Shown: positions 25,958 to 34,175 of the stretch, piece after piece
Position numbering within the stretch: position 1 is the stretch's first letter
Layout: every line of letters starts with the position of its first letter
NCBI RefSeq assembly: GCF_000832985.1
Contig: NZ_CP009920.1
Coordinates: forward strand, 620,001-684,000
Direction: 5' to 3'
Length of the DNA stretch: 64,000 nucleotides
Source of the DNA: Priestia megaterium NBRC 15308 = ATCC 14581
GTDB taxonomy: Bacteria > Bacillota > Bacilli > Bacillales > Bacillaceae_H
Made by a program: the position numbers and the translations under genes
Notes under the pieces: model-generated
What the model saw: only the letters and a program-made list of their open reading frames with translations
Database searches by the model: none
Told to the model about the DNA's origin: nothing

Positions 25958-26974
25958 TCATTTAACATTGATCGGCAGCGGAGCACAAGAAGCTACAAGC
26001 TTTTGTTCACGCATTTCTTCCCAGAAGGCTGCCGGAATTACTGTATTTAATGCCGCTTTGTCTTCAGCAATACGCTCTGGACGACTAGCGCCAGGAATAA
26101 CAGCAGCAACCGCTGGATTAGCCAGTGAGAACTGTACAGCAGCGGCTTTAATGCTGATCTGATGACGATCTGCAATCGCTTTGATTTTTTCTACTTTTGC
26201 CATAATGTCTGAAGATGCTTTTTGATATTCAAAGTGTGTACCTCCAGCAAGAACGCCTGAGCTGTACGGTCCGCCGACAACAATGTCCATATTATGCTTT
26301 ACGGCTTCGGGCATCACTCGCTGCAGCGCACGTTCATGATCTAACAGCGTGTAACGGCCCGCTAGCAATGATACATCCGGCTTTGCTTCTTCTAACTCCA
26401 GCATGATTTCAATTGGTTCTACTCGGTTTACTCCAAGTCCCCATCCTTTAATAACTCCTTCTTCACGCAAGCGCGTAAGCACACGAAATGCGCCCGTTCG
26501 AGCAGACTCAAATTGTCCTACCCACTCATCTCCATAAAAATCTTGCGCAACATCATGAATATACACAAAGTCCAAGCGATCTGTTTTTAAACGATTTAAG
26601 CTTTGCTCGACCGAACGAAGAGTGGCATCTGCGCTGTAGTCATTGATAATTTTATTTTTACGGCCAAATTCGAAAAGTCCGCCTTTTTCTCCCATATCAC
26701 GTGAAGATGTGTCTTCTAGTTCATCTGAAATGACGCGACCTACTTTCGTACTTAGCACATACTCATCGCGATTTCTTTTTGACAGGGCTTCACCAAGGCG
26801 CATCTCAGCTAAGCCAGCTCCGTAAAGAGGAGCTGCATCAAAGTAACGGATGCCGCTTTCCCAAGCTGCATCGACCGTCGCTATAGCCTCTTCTTCTGGA
26901 ATATTACGATACATATTGCCTAGAGGTGCCGTTCCAAAACCTAGTTTTCCTTGCGGTATCTCTCTCATATTCAT
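25958..26974 (-). CDS. Aldo/keto reductase, aldose dehydrogenase type
   Basis: This 338-aa NAD(P)-dependent TIM-barrel oxidoreductase has the catalytic tetrad Asp and Tyr in RYFDAAPLYGAG, Lys in VLSTKVGR and His in FVYIHDVAQ. The overall pattern, with DYSADATLRSVEQSLNRLKTD region and GPYSSGVLAGG, is that of the D-threo-aldose 1-dehydrogenase/L-fucose dehydrogenase group rather than the general AKR11 type. AGGAGG precedes the ATG. Monocistronic. Confidence 0.88.
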   Translation of the reverse strand: MNMREIPQGKLGFGTAPLGNMYRNIPEEEAIATVDAAWESGIRYFDAAPLYGAGLAEMRLGEALSKRNRDEYVLSTKVGRVISDELEDTSSRDMGEKGGLFEFGRKNKIINDYSADATLRSVEQSLNRLKTDRLDFVYIHDVAQDFYGDEWVGQFESARTGAFRVLTRLREEGVIKGWGLGVNRVEPIEIMLELEEAKPDVSLLAGRYTLLDHERALQRVMPEAVKHNMDIVVGGPYSSGVLAGGTHFEYQKASSDIMAKVEKIKAIADRHQISIKAAAVQFSLANPAVAAVIPGASRPERIAEDKAALNTVIPAAFWEEMREQKLVASCAPLPINVK

Positions 26975-27274
26975 AAAACCTCCTGAAATTTTTATAATTC
27001 TATTTTAGAAATTGATCAGTATGAAGGTAAACTCAACGACTGATCTATTCATTAAATGTCATATTATCTCCTGACAAAATTTATTATGAAGCATATACAC
27101 AATAAAAAAAAGTACGCACTTCAAAGTAATATGGGAACTAAAAAGTAACCTACTAAGGAGTAAATGAGCTTTTCAGGCTCTCCTTTTATTTATGTACTTT
27201 CTACTTCTTACTCATGCAAACAAACATTTTGCATACAATAAGCAGAAAGCTACTTTATAAATGAGGTGAGATTC

Positions 27275-27520
27275 TTGAGAGATGAATACTTCAAAAAAAT
27301 TGAAGATAAGCTCGATAAGCTTGATGAAATGGACGATTCCACAATGAAAGAAGAACAAAAAGATGAATATTTTCAAAGTCTGCTAGATGATATGGATGAT
27401 TTGTTGAAAGACATGCGCCAGCGAGAAAAAGACTCGAATCATCTCGTCAGCGAACATATGAAGACGGTTAATGACATATTTGATAACGCAATCAAAAATT
27501 TAAAAAAAGACCGAAGCTAG
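27275..27520 (+). CDS. Small acidic coiled-coil protein
   Basis: An 81-aa highly charged protein, mostly Asp/Glu/Lys with heptad leucines (KLDKLDEMDD, LLDDMDDLLKDM), predicting a helical coiled coil. I chose the TTG at 27275, 5 nt after GAGGTGA; an in-frame GTG at 27266 overlaps the ribosome binding site. Family not recognised; it could be a cytoplasmic structural or stress protein. Confidence 0.65.
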   Translation: MRDEYFKKIEDKLDKLDEMDDSTMKEEQKDEYFQSLLDDMDDLLKDMRQREKDSNHLVSEHMKTVNDIFDNAIKNLKKDRS

Positions 27521-27587
27521 CGTTATAGCACTTCTACTCCATTTTAATATACTGATTTTTCTGTTTTTTAAATATAAAAATATAGTA

Positions 27588-27601
27588 TTTCACATGTGAA
27601 A
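27588..27601. promoter_or_regulatory. Palindrome in the flavoprotein promoter region
   Basis: TTTCACATGTGAAA is a perfect 14-bp palindrome 45 bp upstream of the ATG of the flavoprotein, right after a TATAGT -10-like hexamer (27581-27586). It is a likely repressor site. Confidence 0.45.
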
Positions 27602-27645
27602 ATGGTATTTTCAGTATACGCAAAAAGTAGGAGTGAAAAAAAGCA

Positions 27646-28287
27646 ATGGAAAACAGTCATTTTAAAGAACAAGTAAAAACGAAGGAAGAGCTTCGCGATA
27701 TAGTCGGCGCGCCTAACAAATTGGCGCATCAAAAAATAATTTCTTATTTAGATCGACACTGCCGGGAATTTATTAAACATTCCCCTTTTGTTATCATCGC
27801 TACAGCTGATTATAAAGGTATTTGCGACAGTTCTCCGCGAGGCGATCACCCTGGTTTTGTACAAGTTGTCGATGAGAAAAGGCTATTGATTCCAGAGAGG
27901 CGTGGCAATCAAAAAGTAGATTCATTGGAAAATATTTTATCTAATCCTCAAATAGGGCTGCTTTTTTTGATTCCAGGCATAGAAGAAACACTGCGAATTA
28001 ACGGCAAAGCTTGCATTGTAAAAGAAAAAGCGCTGCTTGAAACAATGGCGGTTCAAAACGAAACTCCGCTGCTCGCTATGGGCGTCGAAGTACAAGAATG
28101 CTTTCTCCACTGCAGCAAAGCATTCAAGCGATCAAAGCTGTGGAATCCAGAATCTTGGGAAAGAGTCGAAACGCTTCCTTCCGCAGCTCAAATAGTCGCA
28201 GAACACGCAGGCTTTTCCACTTTAGAAAGTCGTACCAATCCCGAAGAAAGCAAAACTCAGCACCTCTATGAAAAAAAGCCGCTGTAA
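27646..28287 (+). CDS. Pyridoxamine 5'-phosphate oxidase-like FMN protein
   Basis: This 213-aa cytoplasmic protein has the split-barrel flavin fold: FVIIATADYKGICDSSPRGD is the FMN strand pair, followed by LLIPERRGNQKVDSLENIL and IGLLFLIPGIEETLRINGKA. This arrangement matches the MSMEG_1061 type of FMN-dependent PPOX proteins, which often reduce or bind flavins or F420-like substrates. AGGAGTG lies upstream. The last codons overlap its own terminator. Reaction unknown. Confidence 0.85.
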   Translation: MENSHFKEQVKTKEELRDIVGAPNKLAHQKIISYLDRHCREFIKHSPFVIIATADYKGICDSSPRGDHPGFVQVVDEKRLLIPERRGNQKVDSLENILSNPQIGLLFLIPGIEETLRINGKACIVKEKALLETMAVQNETPLLAMGVEVQECFLHCSKAFKRSKLWNPESWERVETLPSAAQIVAEHAGFSTLESRTNPEESKTQHLYEKKPL

Positions 28288-28297
28288 TGCGGCTTTT
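28274..28297. terminator. Intrinsic terminator overlapping the stop codon
   Basis: 9-bp stem AAAAGCCGC/GCGGCTTTT with the flavoprotein stop codon in the loop region; it also ends the convergent small gene. Confidence 0.75.
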
Positions 28298-28298
28298 G

Positions 28299-28466
28299 TC
28301 ATTTTACCATCAGAAACAGTATACCTCCGGCAATGATCAGAACTGGTAACAAAGCAAGAAGCACGCCTTTTTTCGAACTTCCTATGTATTCATGATCACC
28401 ATAGGCGCGGCCTGCTCTAAAATCTACTTTCACCTGAGATTCTTCTTTTTTATGTTCTTTTTTCAT
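28299..28466 (-). CDS. Small tail-anchored membrane protein
   Basis: A 55-aa frame with a charged N-terminal half (MKKEHKKEESQVKVDFRAG) and one C-terminal transmembrane helix (GVLLALLPVLIIAGGILFLM). AGGAGG lies 9 nt upstream of the ATG at 28466. It overlaps the end of the DinB gene by 17 bp, so it is probably the last gene of that operon. Family not recognised. Confidence 0.65.
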   Translation of the reverse strand: MKKEHKKEESQVKVDFRAGRAYGDHEYIGSSKKGVLLALLPVLIIAGGILFLMVK

Positions 28467-28938
28467 CCTCTTTGCCTCCTAGCGGCATTTGAGCGTCAAT
28501 TTGCTTAATATGATGCTTTAAATGAGCAATATAATCTTTAGTCAACCACTGGAGCGAAACGAACTTTCCATCTTTTAATTCGAATTGATACATATGCTTT
28601 TCTGTTGGTATATGCAAAAGAACGGAAGCAATTTGCTTATTTAAGCTGTGCCATAGGGCAACTATTTCTTCCATGGGCATATCTTGATAGTGCTGCAGTT
28701 CTACCCATTCATCTTGTTTGTAAGGCGTCAGGACCAAAGGTGTTTTTTCATGCTGCACGTTGACAAACCGCTGCAAATTGTGAAGGGCTGAGTCACATAA
28801 GTGCCCCACAATTTCTTTCGGTGACCACTTCTTAGGAGCAAGACGGTTTGACGCCGCTGCTTCAGAGAATACTTCAAGCTTTTTAGGAAGCTTTATCATC
28901 CATTCATTTAACTCAACAACCGTCGACTTCACGTTCAT
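28450..28938 (-). CDS. DinB family protein
   Basis: This 162-aa four-helix protein belongs to the DinB/YfiT metal-binding superfamily, whose members include thiol-dependent transferases. Candidate metal ligands are His in EIVGHLCDSALHN and the late pair in YIAHLKHHIKQI, the usual three-His arrangement. The ATG at 28938 is chosen; the GTG at 28932 has better spacing from AAAGGGG and is an alternative. It follows the acetyltransferase gene by about 20 bp in an apparent operon. Confidence 0.8.
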   Translation of the reverse strand: MNVKSTVVELNEWMIKLPKKLEVFSEAAASNRLAPKKWSPKEIVGHLCDSALHNLQRFVNVQHEKTPLVLTPYKQDEWVELQHYQDMPMEEIVALWHSLNKQIASVLLHIPTEKHMYQFELKDGKFVSLQWLTKDYIAHLKHHIKQIDAQMPLGGKEDEKRT

Positions 28939-28958
28939 TTCCCCTTTAAGCACGTTTT

Positions 28959-29453
28959 TTAAAAAACCTTCCCCATATAATATTCATCGACTAATTTTCC
29001 ATCTACAACGAGCGAACATATTTTTTTCCCTTCTATTTTAAAACCCATCTTTTTATACAGCGAAATGGCCGTTTCATTGTGGGTCATAACGGTTAGCTCT
29101 ACTCGTTTGATGCCGATACGCGCCGCCCAGTTCTCCATTTCTTCAAACAATGAAGTACCAATCCCCTGGTTTCCATAGGAACGCAGTACGCCAACAGCTA
29201 AGTATGCGCTGTGTTTTTTTCGATTAACGCTTCCGCCAATCACAGATAAATGTCCGACAAGCTGTCCGTCTTGTTCCGCCACTAAAATGGTCGAGTTCGG
29301 CATCTTTAAAAAAGTTGTAATCATTTTTTTCTGCTGTTCGAGCGTAATCGCACGCTCATTTTCCTCGTACAGCATATATGCTGTTTCTCGATCAAGCTCT
29401 TTATTTAACGCTAAAAAAGCGGCTGCATCAGAAGCTAAAATTTCTCGAATCAC
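28959..29453 (-). CDS. GNAT family N-acetyltransferase
   Basis: This 164-aa acetyl-CoA dependent acyltransferase has the coenzyme-binding loop RSYGNQGIGTSLFEEM (motif A, Q/RxxGxG/A), the preceding YLAVGVL strand and the C-terminal NETAISLYKKMGFKIEGKK motif typical of GNATs. Substrate unknown. First gene of a probable three-gene unit with the DinB and small membrane proteins. Confidence 0.88.
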   Translation of the reverse strand: MIREILASDAAAFLALNKELDRETAYMLYEENERAITLEQQKKMITTFLKMPNSTILVAEQDGQLVGHLSVIGGSVNRKKHSAYLAVGVLRSYGNQGIGTSLFEEMENWAARIGIKRVELTVMTHNETAISLYKKMGFKIEGKKICSLVVDGKLVDEYYMGKVF

Positions 29454-29517
29454 GTTTACCCCTGCTTTCGTGAATAGTAGTTAACTAGAAAAAAACGCTA
29501 AAAAACGGATGATATCC

Positions 29518-30063
29518 TTACACACGTGCTGAACGTTTTCCAAGAAACGCCGTGAAGATAAAACATACACTAAAAGCGACCGCTGAAACGAAAAAGCCAA
29601 GCATCCACCCTAAAGCTCGCATAAACGTATCTTCATTGGGATACAGGGGCTTAACGCTTACCCACTGGATCACCATAATTAATGCCAATATTAAATAAAA
29701 GCTGCTTCCCGTAAAAGCCATTTTAAGACGGTTTTTAAATGATCCTGTCCACGCTGTACTAAAGGCGCTCCACGTGAAAATACTTACAATTGTCGCTAAA
29801 AACATAAGAACAAGATGCAAATAAGGGATATTAGTAAAGATAGGAAGGAAGAGTAAACATATCGTAGTCCCAAAATATAAAGCATTAATGCCAAACAAAT
29901 AGCCTCCGCTTAGCCAATGGTTTTGAAACCACTTTTTCTTGCTAAGACGTTCTATCATTCCGCTGGGCACCCACAGCGTACGCGAAAAAATAATCATCGC
30001 CAGCACAAGTACAGTGCCGGCTAAAAAGAATATTAACACCTTTTTATCAGCCTTTCTATTCAA
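29518..30063 (-). CDS. Integral membrane protein of unknown function
   Basis: A 181-aa protein with five predicted transmembrane helices (about residues 8-26, 53-74, 81-101, 117-136 and 150-172). No catalytic motif is visible and I do not recognise the family. It stands alone upstream of the acetyltransferase operon, with a short gap and no clear terminator between them. Confidence 0.65.
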   Translation of the reverse strand: MNRKADKKVLIFFLAGTVLVLAMIIFSRTLWVPSGMIERLSKKKWFQNHWLSGGYLFGINALYFGTTICLLFLPIFTNIPYLHLVLMFLATIVSIFTWSAFSTAWTGSFKNRLKMAFTGSSFYLILALIMVIQWVSVKPLYPNEDTFMRALGWMLGFFVSAVAFSVCFIFTAFLGKRSARV

Positions 30064-30203
30064 AATAAATATGGTTAATTATACTATTAATAACAGAATT
30101 AAACTATTGTTTTCTTTACTAATAAAGAGGCTTAGACATAACAAAATTACTCCAACCTAAAGACGAACAGATGGGATAAATAAGCTGGACTGCTTGTTAC
30201 ACC

Positions 30204-30335
30204 GCTGTTGATTTCCGTGCAAGGCTTCGCTTTCCGCGGGCGGCCGGTGAGCCTCCTCGTCGCTTGCGCTCCCGCAGGGTCTCACCTGTTCCGCTTTTCC
30301 CGCAGGAGTCTTCGCCTTGTCCTCCAATCACCAGC
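30204..30335. repeat. GC-rich MITE-like interspersed repeat
   Basis: A 132-bp block far richer in GC than its surroundings. Its ends form imperfect 22-bp terminal inverted repeats (30204-30225 and 30314-30335; 16 of 22 match, beginning GCTGTTGATT and GCTGGTGATT). Internally GGTGAG...CTCACC pair and TCCCGCAGG occurs twice, so it folds strongly. It encodes nothing. The sequence (CGCTTTCCGCGGGCGG, GTGAGCCTCCTCGTCGC) is like an intergenic repeat I recall from several Bacillaceae genomes. Only one copy is in this window. Confidence 0.75.
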
Positions 30336-30480
30336 TAGAAACTACTATATACATGACACCTACGTCCACCATACTAATAAAAAAACCGAACGAAGTTGAT
30401 TCTGCATTAAGAATCTCGATTCATTATTCAGATCTTCTTTCAACGAAAATACTTTTGTCACAGCTTTTTTTTACGCTTAT

Positions 30481-30639
30481 TTACATTCTTCCTCCGGTAA
30501 ACGGATTGATTTCCCCTGTTAAATCACGTCCTGCTTTCTTTTCTTCGTCTGCGATGCGCTTGCCAATCGCAATTTTATTCCAAATTAGTGGCACCCAAAT
30601 ACACGCTCCGAACAAAATTATCCAAAAAAGTTCTCCCAT
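30481..30639 (-). CDS. Small membrane protein
   Basis: A 52-aa protein with one N-terminal transmembrane helix (MGELFWIILFGACIWVPLIW) and a basic then Gly/Pro-rich tail ending in NPFTGGRM. AAAGGGTGGA precedes the ATG at 30639. It is downstream of another small membrane gene on the same strand, probably in one operon. Family not recognised. Confidence 0.65.
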   Translation of the reverse strand: MGELFWIILFGACIWVPLIWNKIAIGKRIADEEKKAGRDLTGEINPFTGGRM

Positions 30640-30701
30640 TTCTTCCACCCTTTCATTTTCTGCTCTTATTTTGAAGACAATAAGAAACGCGTACACGCTT
30701 T

Positions 30702-30872
30702 TTACTCTTTGTTTGAATCACTCATGCCGTATGAAAAGAAATAAACCAGGATTGATAAAGCCATTCCGTACACGGTCCAAGCCGCTAGTAAAATGGCATA
30801 CTGATGATTGATAAAAAAGACTCCGCTTGAAATCAGCAGCAGGATAAAACTAATCCATTTTACTTTTTTCAT
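30702..30872 (-). CDS. Small two-span membrane protein
   Basis: A 56-aa protein with two hydrophobic segments (ISFILLLISSGVFF and the segment AILLAAWTVYGMALSILVYF) and short charged ends. AAAGGGGATAG precedes the ATG. It is the first of two tandem small membrane genes. Family not recognised. Confidence 0.6.
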   Translation of the reverse strand: MKKVKWISFILLLISSGVFFINHQYAILLAAWTVYGMALSILVYFFSYGMSDSNKE

Positions 30873-31004
30873 TACTCTATCCCCTTTACTTAACTTTTTA
30901 CAGTAAGTTTCTTATTGTCTACTTGTTATTACGGAAAAACTGTATAAAAGTTCCATATTTTAAAAATAAACGGAAAATAATTTGATAAAACGTTCAACTA
31001 TCGA

Positions 31005-31035
31005 TTATCATATACCTTAAAGTAAGCTTTAGGAT
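31005..31035 (+). promoter_or_regulatory. MerR-type promoter with 19-bp spacer and operator
   Basis: -35 TTATCA (31005-31010), 19-bp spacer, -10 TAGGAT (31030-31035). The inverted repeat CCTTAAAGTAAGCTTTAGG (31015-31033) overlaps the spacer, the hallmark of MerR-activated promoters. The half-site CCTTAAAG recurs at the aldo-keto reductase promoter (32490-32508). Confidence 0.6.
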
Positions 31036-31057
31036 TCATAAGTGGGAGTGAACAATC

Positions 31058-31444
31058 TTGTCTTATAGCATGAAAGAAATGAATGAAAAAACCGGGCTTT
31101 CCGCACCGACTTTACGCTACTATGAAAAAGAAGGGATCCTTCCTTTTGTAGAGCGTGATGAAAATGGAAAACGCCTCTATAATGATACGAATATTGAATG
31201 GATCCGTTTTATCTTAGCTCTGCGCTCAACGGGCATGCCTCTTGCAGAAATCAAGCGCTATGTAGAGCTCTATAAACAAGGCGAAAGCACAATTAAAGAA
31301 CGAAAAAACATGATGCTTCAGCACAAAGAAGCGGTCGAAGAAGAAATGGCCAAAACTTTTAAATACCTTGAACAAATCAACTATAAGCTTGCTTTGTACG
31401 ACTCACTAGAAGCAGAATTAACGCAAAAGGAAATTAAAATTTAA
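31058..31444 (+). CDS. MerR family regulator (AdhR-like)
   Basis: This 128-aa MerR protein has the N-terminal winged helix (MKEMNEKTGLSAPTLRYYEK, then the wing with RLYND) and a dimerisation coiled coil, but no metal-binding cysteines, matching the AdhR-type group that senses aldehydes or other electrophiles. TTG start with GGGAGTGA 6 nt upstream. It faces the aldo-keto reductase across a shared terminator, and its operator half-site occurs in both promoters, so it very probably activates both genes. Confidence 0.88.
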   Translation: MSYSMKEMNEKTGLSAPTLRYYEKEGILPFVERDENGKRLYNDTNIEWIRFILALRSTGMPLAEIKRYVELYKQGESTIKERKNMMLQHKEAVEEEMAKTFKYLEQINYKLALYDSLEAELTQKEIKI

Positions 31445-31449
31445 ACACA

Positions 31450-31477
31450 AAAGTCCGCAGGTGCACCTGCGGACTTT
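31450..31477. terminator. Bidirectional palindromic terminator
   Basis: 28-bp perfect palindrome followed by TTTTT, between the convergent MerR and aldo-keto reductase genes. Confidence 0.9.
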
Positions 31478-31480
31478 TTA

Positions 31481-32443
31481 TTAATACAGTGAATTCACGG
31501 TATTCAACAACTCTTCTGACCATGTCCAATCGCTGATTTCAACCGCATCTGTTACGTGATGCAATTTACTAGCTCCGATAATGCTTGATGTTACAGCGGG
31601 CTGATTCAATACCCATGAAAGAGCAAACTGAGACAAGCTTACTTCATTTTTTTCTGCTAACTTGCGATACTGCTCCACCAGCTGAAAGTTTTGGTCTGTA
31701 AAGTAGTTTCGCAGCAGCTTTTCACCATGCGCAGCGCGACTTTCTGGCGGCACGTCATTTGGTGTTTTATATTTGCCTGAAAGCATGCCTCGTGCTAACG
31801 GACTGTATACCATGACGCCTACACCTTCAGATTGACTAAACGGCAGCAGCTCTTGTTCAATTTCACGAGAGAGAAGATTATACTGAGGCTGAACGGAAAT
31901 GAATTTTTCAAGATTCATTTTGTCACTAATATGATGAGACTTTGCGATTTGCCAAGCGGCATAATTGGAGCAGCCAATATAACGAACTTTGCCTTGACGA
32001 ACTAAATCATCTAGCGCGCGAAGCGTTTCTTCCATAGGTGTATTCGGATCAAAAAGATGGACTTGATAAAGATCAATGTAGTCTGTCTGCAGTCGTCGCA
32101 GCTGATTATCCACTTCTCTCATAATATGTGTGCGTGAAAGGCCTTTATCATTTTGGCCTTTTCCTACGGCAATGCCGACTTTTGTTGCGAGCACAACATC
32201 ATCTCGTTTTCCTTTTAACGCACGTCCAATAATTTCTTCAGATTCCCCTGTGCCATATCTAAATTCTTCGTCTTGCCCTTTTCCATAATAGTTGGCCGTG
32301 TCAACGAAGCTAATTCCGTTGTCAATGGCGCTATGTAAAATAGCTGCCGACGCTTTTTCGTCAATCCATCGTCCAAACGCCATAGTACCTAGACATAAAT
32401 TTGATACTTCCAGACCTGTTGTTCCAAGCTTTCGATATTGCAT
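31481..32443 (-). CDS. Aldo/keto reductase, stress-type
   Basis: This 320-aa NADPH-dependent TIM-barrel enzyme has the AKR tetrad: Asp and Tyr in SFVDTANYYGKG, Lys in VLATKVG and His in YQVHLFDP, and the C-terminal nucleotide-site motif SIIGASKLHHV. It probably reduces reactive aldehydes or ketones. AAGGAGAGGG lies 5 nt upstream of the ATG at 32443; the longer in-frame start at 32539 would place the promoter inside the gene, so it is rejected. Expression is probably driven by the MerR-type promoter just upstream. Confidence 0.9.
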   Translation of the reverse strand: MQYRKLGTTGLEVSNLCLGTMAFGRWIDEKASAAILHSAIDNGISFVDTANYYGKGQDEEFRYGTGESEEIIGRALKGKRDDVVLATKVGIAVGKGQNDKGLSRTHIMREVDNQLRRLQTDYIDLYQVHLFDPNTPMEETLRALDDLVRQGKVRYIGCSNYAAWQIAKSHHISDKMNLEKFISVQPQYNLLSREIEQELLPFSQSEGVGVMVYSPLARGMLSGKYKTPNDVPPESRAAHGEKLLRNYFTDQNFQLVEQYRKLAEKNEVSLSQFALSWVLNQPAVTSSIIGASKLHHVTDAVEISDWTWSEELLNTVNSLY

Positions 32444-32483
32444 CGATACCCTCTCCTTTTTATGGCTGTCTCTACTCTCTCTT

Positions 32484-32514
32484 ATCATACACCTTAACGT
32501 CCACTTTAAGGCAA
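32484..32514 (-). promoter_or_regulatory. MerR-type promoter of the aldo/keto reductase
   Basis: On the minus strand: -35 TTGCCT (32509-32514), 19-bp spacer, -10 TATGAT (32484-32489). Inside the spacer region is the inverted repeat CCTTAAAGTGGACGTTAAGG, with the same half-site as at the merR promoter. Confidence 0.7.
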
Positions 32515-32540
32515 GCCTTAAGCGTGCGTGCATATACAAA

Positions 32541-32577
32541 AAACGGCTAGGAACAGGCAGTGCTTCTAGCCGTTTTC
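32541..32577 (-). terminator. Terminator after the CPBP protease gene
   Basis: 8-bp stem ACGGCTAG/CTAGCCGT with T tract on the minus strand, about 90 nt after the protease stop. Confidence 0.65.
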
Positions 32578-32667
32578 GGGTTCATTTCCGCTTTTTTTTG
32601 CAATTCGCTTCTTCAGTAGACATAATATGGTAAGATAAATCATAGCTTACTCGTTATCGAAACTACA

Positions 32668-33348
32668 TTAAGCTGCCGCTGTTAAAATAACGGCGATTCC
32701 ATTAAAACAAGCATGAATGATCATACTTGGAAGCAGCGACTTTGTTTGTTCGTACACCCATGCAAACACGAGACCTGATAAAAAATTAACGGGCAAGGTA
32801 TTGTACGTTGGAATATGCACCAGCATAAAGATAAACGAGCTTCCTACTAATCCAACAACAATCCCTCCTTTACGTTTTAGCCACGTATAAAAAAATCCTC
32901 GGTAGATAATCTCTTCATAAAAAGGTGAGATCACAGCGGCTGAAACAAAAGCAAGTATAAATGAAAACAGCGACAGGTCTTGCTGTAAACTGGCTGTTTT
33001 TTTATTTTCATACGTCATACCAAACCATTCCATTAGCACAACAATTGCCACACTTCCTAAGATCAGCACAAAAAGCCAAAAAAGAATGCGCGGCCAGTGC
33101 CGTTTTGAAAACGATTGAAAACCAATTTTTCTATCACCAGCCTGAACCATCAGCCCATACAGAGCTGATAAAAACACAGCTGCCATAACAAACCCAGTAG
33201 CTGTTCCAGCATAAAGTTCATTTTTAAACAGGGAATGTAAAGCATCCTGCAATATGCCTTCAATTAAGATAGGCACCCCAACAAATGTGACGACCAGCAT
33301 AATTACGAATGATTTTATTGTCCATAATCCTTGATTTTTTTGTTTCAA
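32668..33348 (-). CDS. CPBP family intramembrane metalloprotease
   Basis: This 226-aa membrane protein carries the Abi/CPBP (Rce1-like) motifs: FYEEIIYRGFFYTW (EExxxR), FMLVHIP (FxxxH) and SMIIHACFN, all within transmembrane helices, so the glutamate-zinc site is complete. Members cleave prenylated or signal peptides or protect against bacteriocins. The TTG start has GGGAGG 9 nt upstream. It is divergent from a MerR gene, and its promoter (33378-33408) has the 19-bp spacer typical of MerR activation. Confidence 0.88.
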   Translation of the reverse strand: MKQKNQGLWTIKSFVIMLVVTFVGVPILIEGILQDALHSLFKNELYAGTATGFVMAAVFLSALYGLMVQAGDRKIGFQSFSKRHWPRILFWLFVLILGSVAIVVLMEWFGMTYENKKTASLQQDLSLFSFILAFVSAAVISPFYEEIIYRGFFYTWLKRKGGIVVGLVGSSFIFMLVHIPTYNTLPVNFLSGLVFAWVYEQTKSLLPSMIIHACFNGIAVILTAAA

Positions 33349-33377
33349 TTTACTTCGCCTCCCTTTTACATATATTC

Positions 33378-33408
33378 AGTGTAAAAGGTGACGTAACGTT
33401 ACCTGCAA
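33378..33408 (-). promoter_or_regulatory. MerR-type promoter of the CPBP gene
   Basis: On the minus strand: -35 TTGCAG (33403-33408), 19-bp spacer, -10 TACACT (33378-33383). The spacer contains the near-palindrome GGTAACGTTACGTCACC. The site also lies just upstream of the divergent merR gene. Confidence 0.65.
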
Positions 33409-33431
33409 GCATTTTTTTGGAGGGGTTAAAA

Positions 33432-34175
33432 ATGATTTATTTTTCTACTGGGCAAGCCGCTAAAAAATTAGGCCTCACGGTGCGTACGCTTCGTTACTAC
33501 GATCAAATTGGCTTGCTTCATCCATCGTCAAAATCAGAAAATGGAAAACGCTCCTACTCAGAAACGGATTTAATCACACTAGAGAAAATTACTTTGTTAA
33601 AAAACTTAGCCGTTCCTTTGCGAGATATTGAACTTATTCTTCACAAAGTGAGTATCGATGAACTTCTAGCCATTCATCAGCAAAAACTTCAGCAAAAAGC
33701 GATGGAAATTCAACAAGCTTTAGAACATACTCACACGCTTCGCAACAGTATAAAAATAGAAGGTGAATTAAACTGGAAGCAGCTCCTTCCTTTAGTTGAC
33801 AATGAAACTAATGCCAAGAGCAGCTGGAATGATCTGCTTTCGGTTTCAATAGAAGAAAGTGAGATTCTGCAGCATGATTTGCCTAAAATGGAGAATGCGA
33901 GTGCCGATAAATGGATTAACATCATAAAACGAGTTCAGCTTTGCTTAAAGCATCAGCGTGCATCTCAATCTGAAGATGGACAGCTAATTGCAGCTGATAT
34001 ACTGCTTTTATCGAGTAAGCTATTTGGCTCTCATACGGCTTTAGAAAAAGCCTTTTGGGATGTTCGCAAATCTCCTGAGGCATCAAGTTCACTTAATCTC
34101 TACCCTATTGACAGCGAAGTCCTTCAATTTATTGAAGATGCGATTATTTTTCACGAACAACATACAAAGGAATGA
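33432..34175 (+). CDS. MerR family regulator with ligand-binding C-terminal domain
   Basis: This 247-aa regulator has the MerR DNA-binding domain at residues 1-70 (FSTGQAAKKLGLTVRTLRYY, wing KRSYSETDL), a coiled coil, then about 120 residues of helical effector domain of the TipAS-like kind. GGAGGGG precedes the ATG at 33432. The following MFS gene overlaps it by 4 bp (ATGA), and the divergent CPBP gene has a MerR-type promoter, so a local drug-response circuit is likely. Confidence 0.87.
   Translation: MIYFSTGQAAKKLGLTVRTLRYYDQIGLLHPSSKSENGKRSYSETDLITLEKITLLKNLAVPLRDIELILHKVSIDELLAIHQQKLQQKAMEIQQALEHTHTLRNSIKIEGELNWKQLLPLVDNETNAKSSWNDLLSVSIEESEILQHDLPKMENASADKWINIIKRVQLCLKHQRASQSEDGQLIAADILLLSSKLFGSHTALEKAFWDVRKSPEASSSLNLYPIDSEVLQFIEDAIIFHEQHTKE

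Noticed and set aside
27150-27190. Terminator before the acidic coiled-coil gene
   Set aside because: Stem AAGGAG/CTCCTT is interrupted and no gene ends nearby on that strand.
32444-32539. Longer start for the aldo/keto reductase
   Set aside because: It would place the MerR-type promoter and operator inside the coding region; the ATG at 32443 has a proper ribosome binding site.
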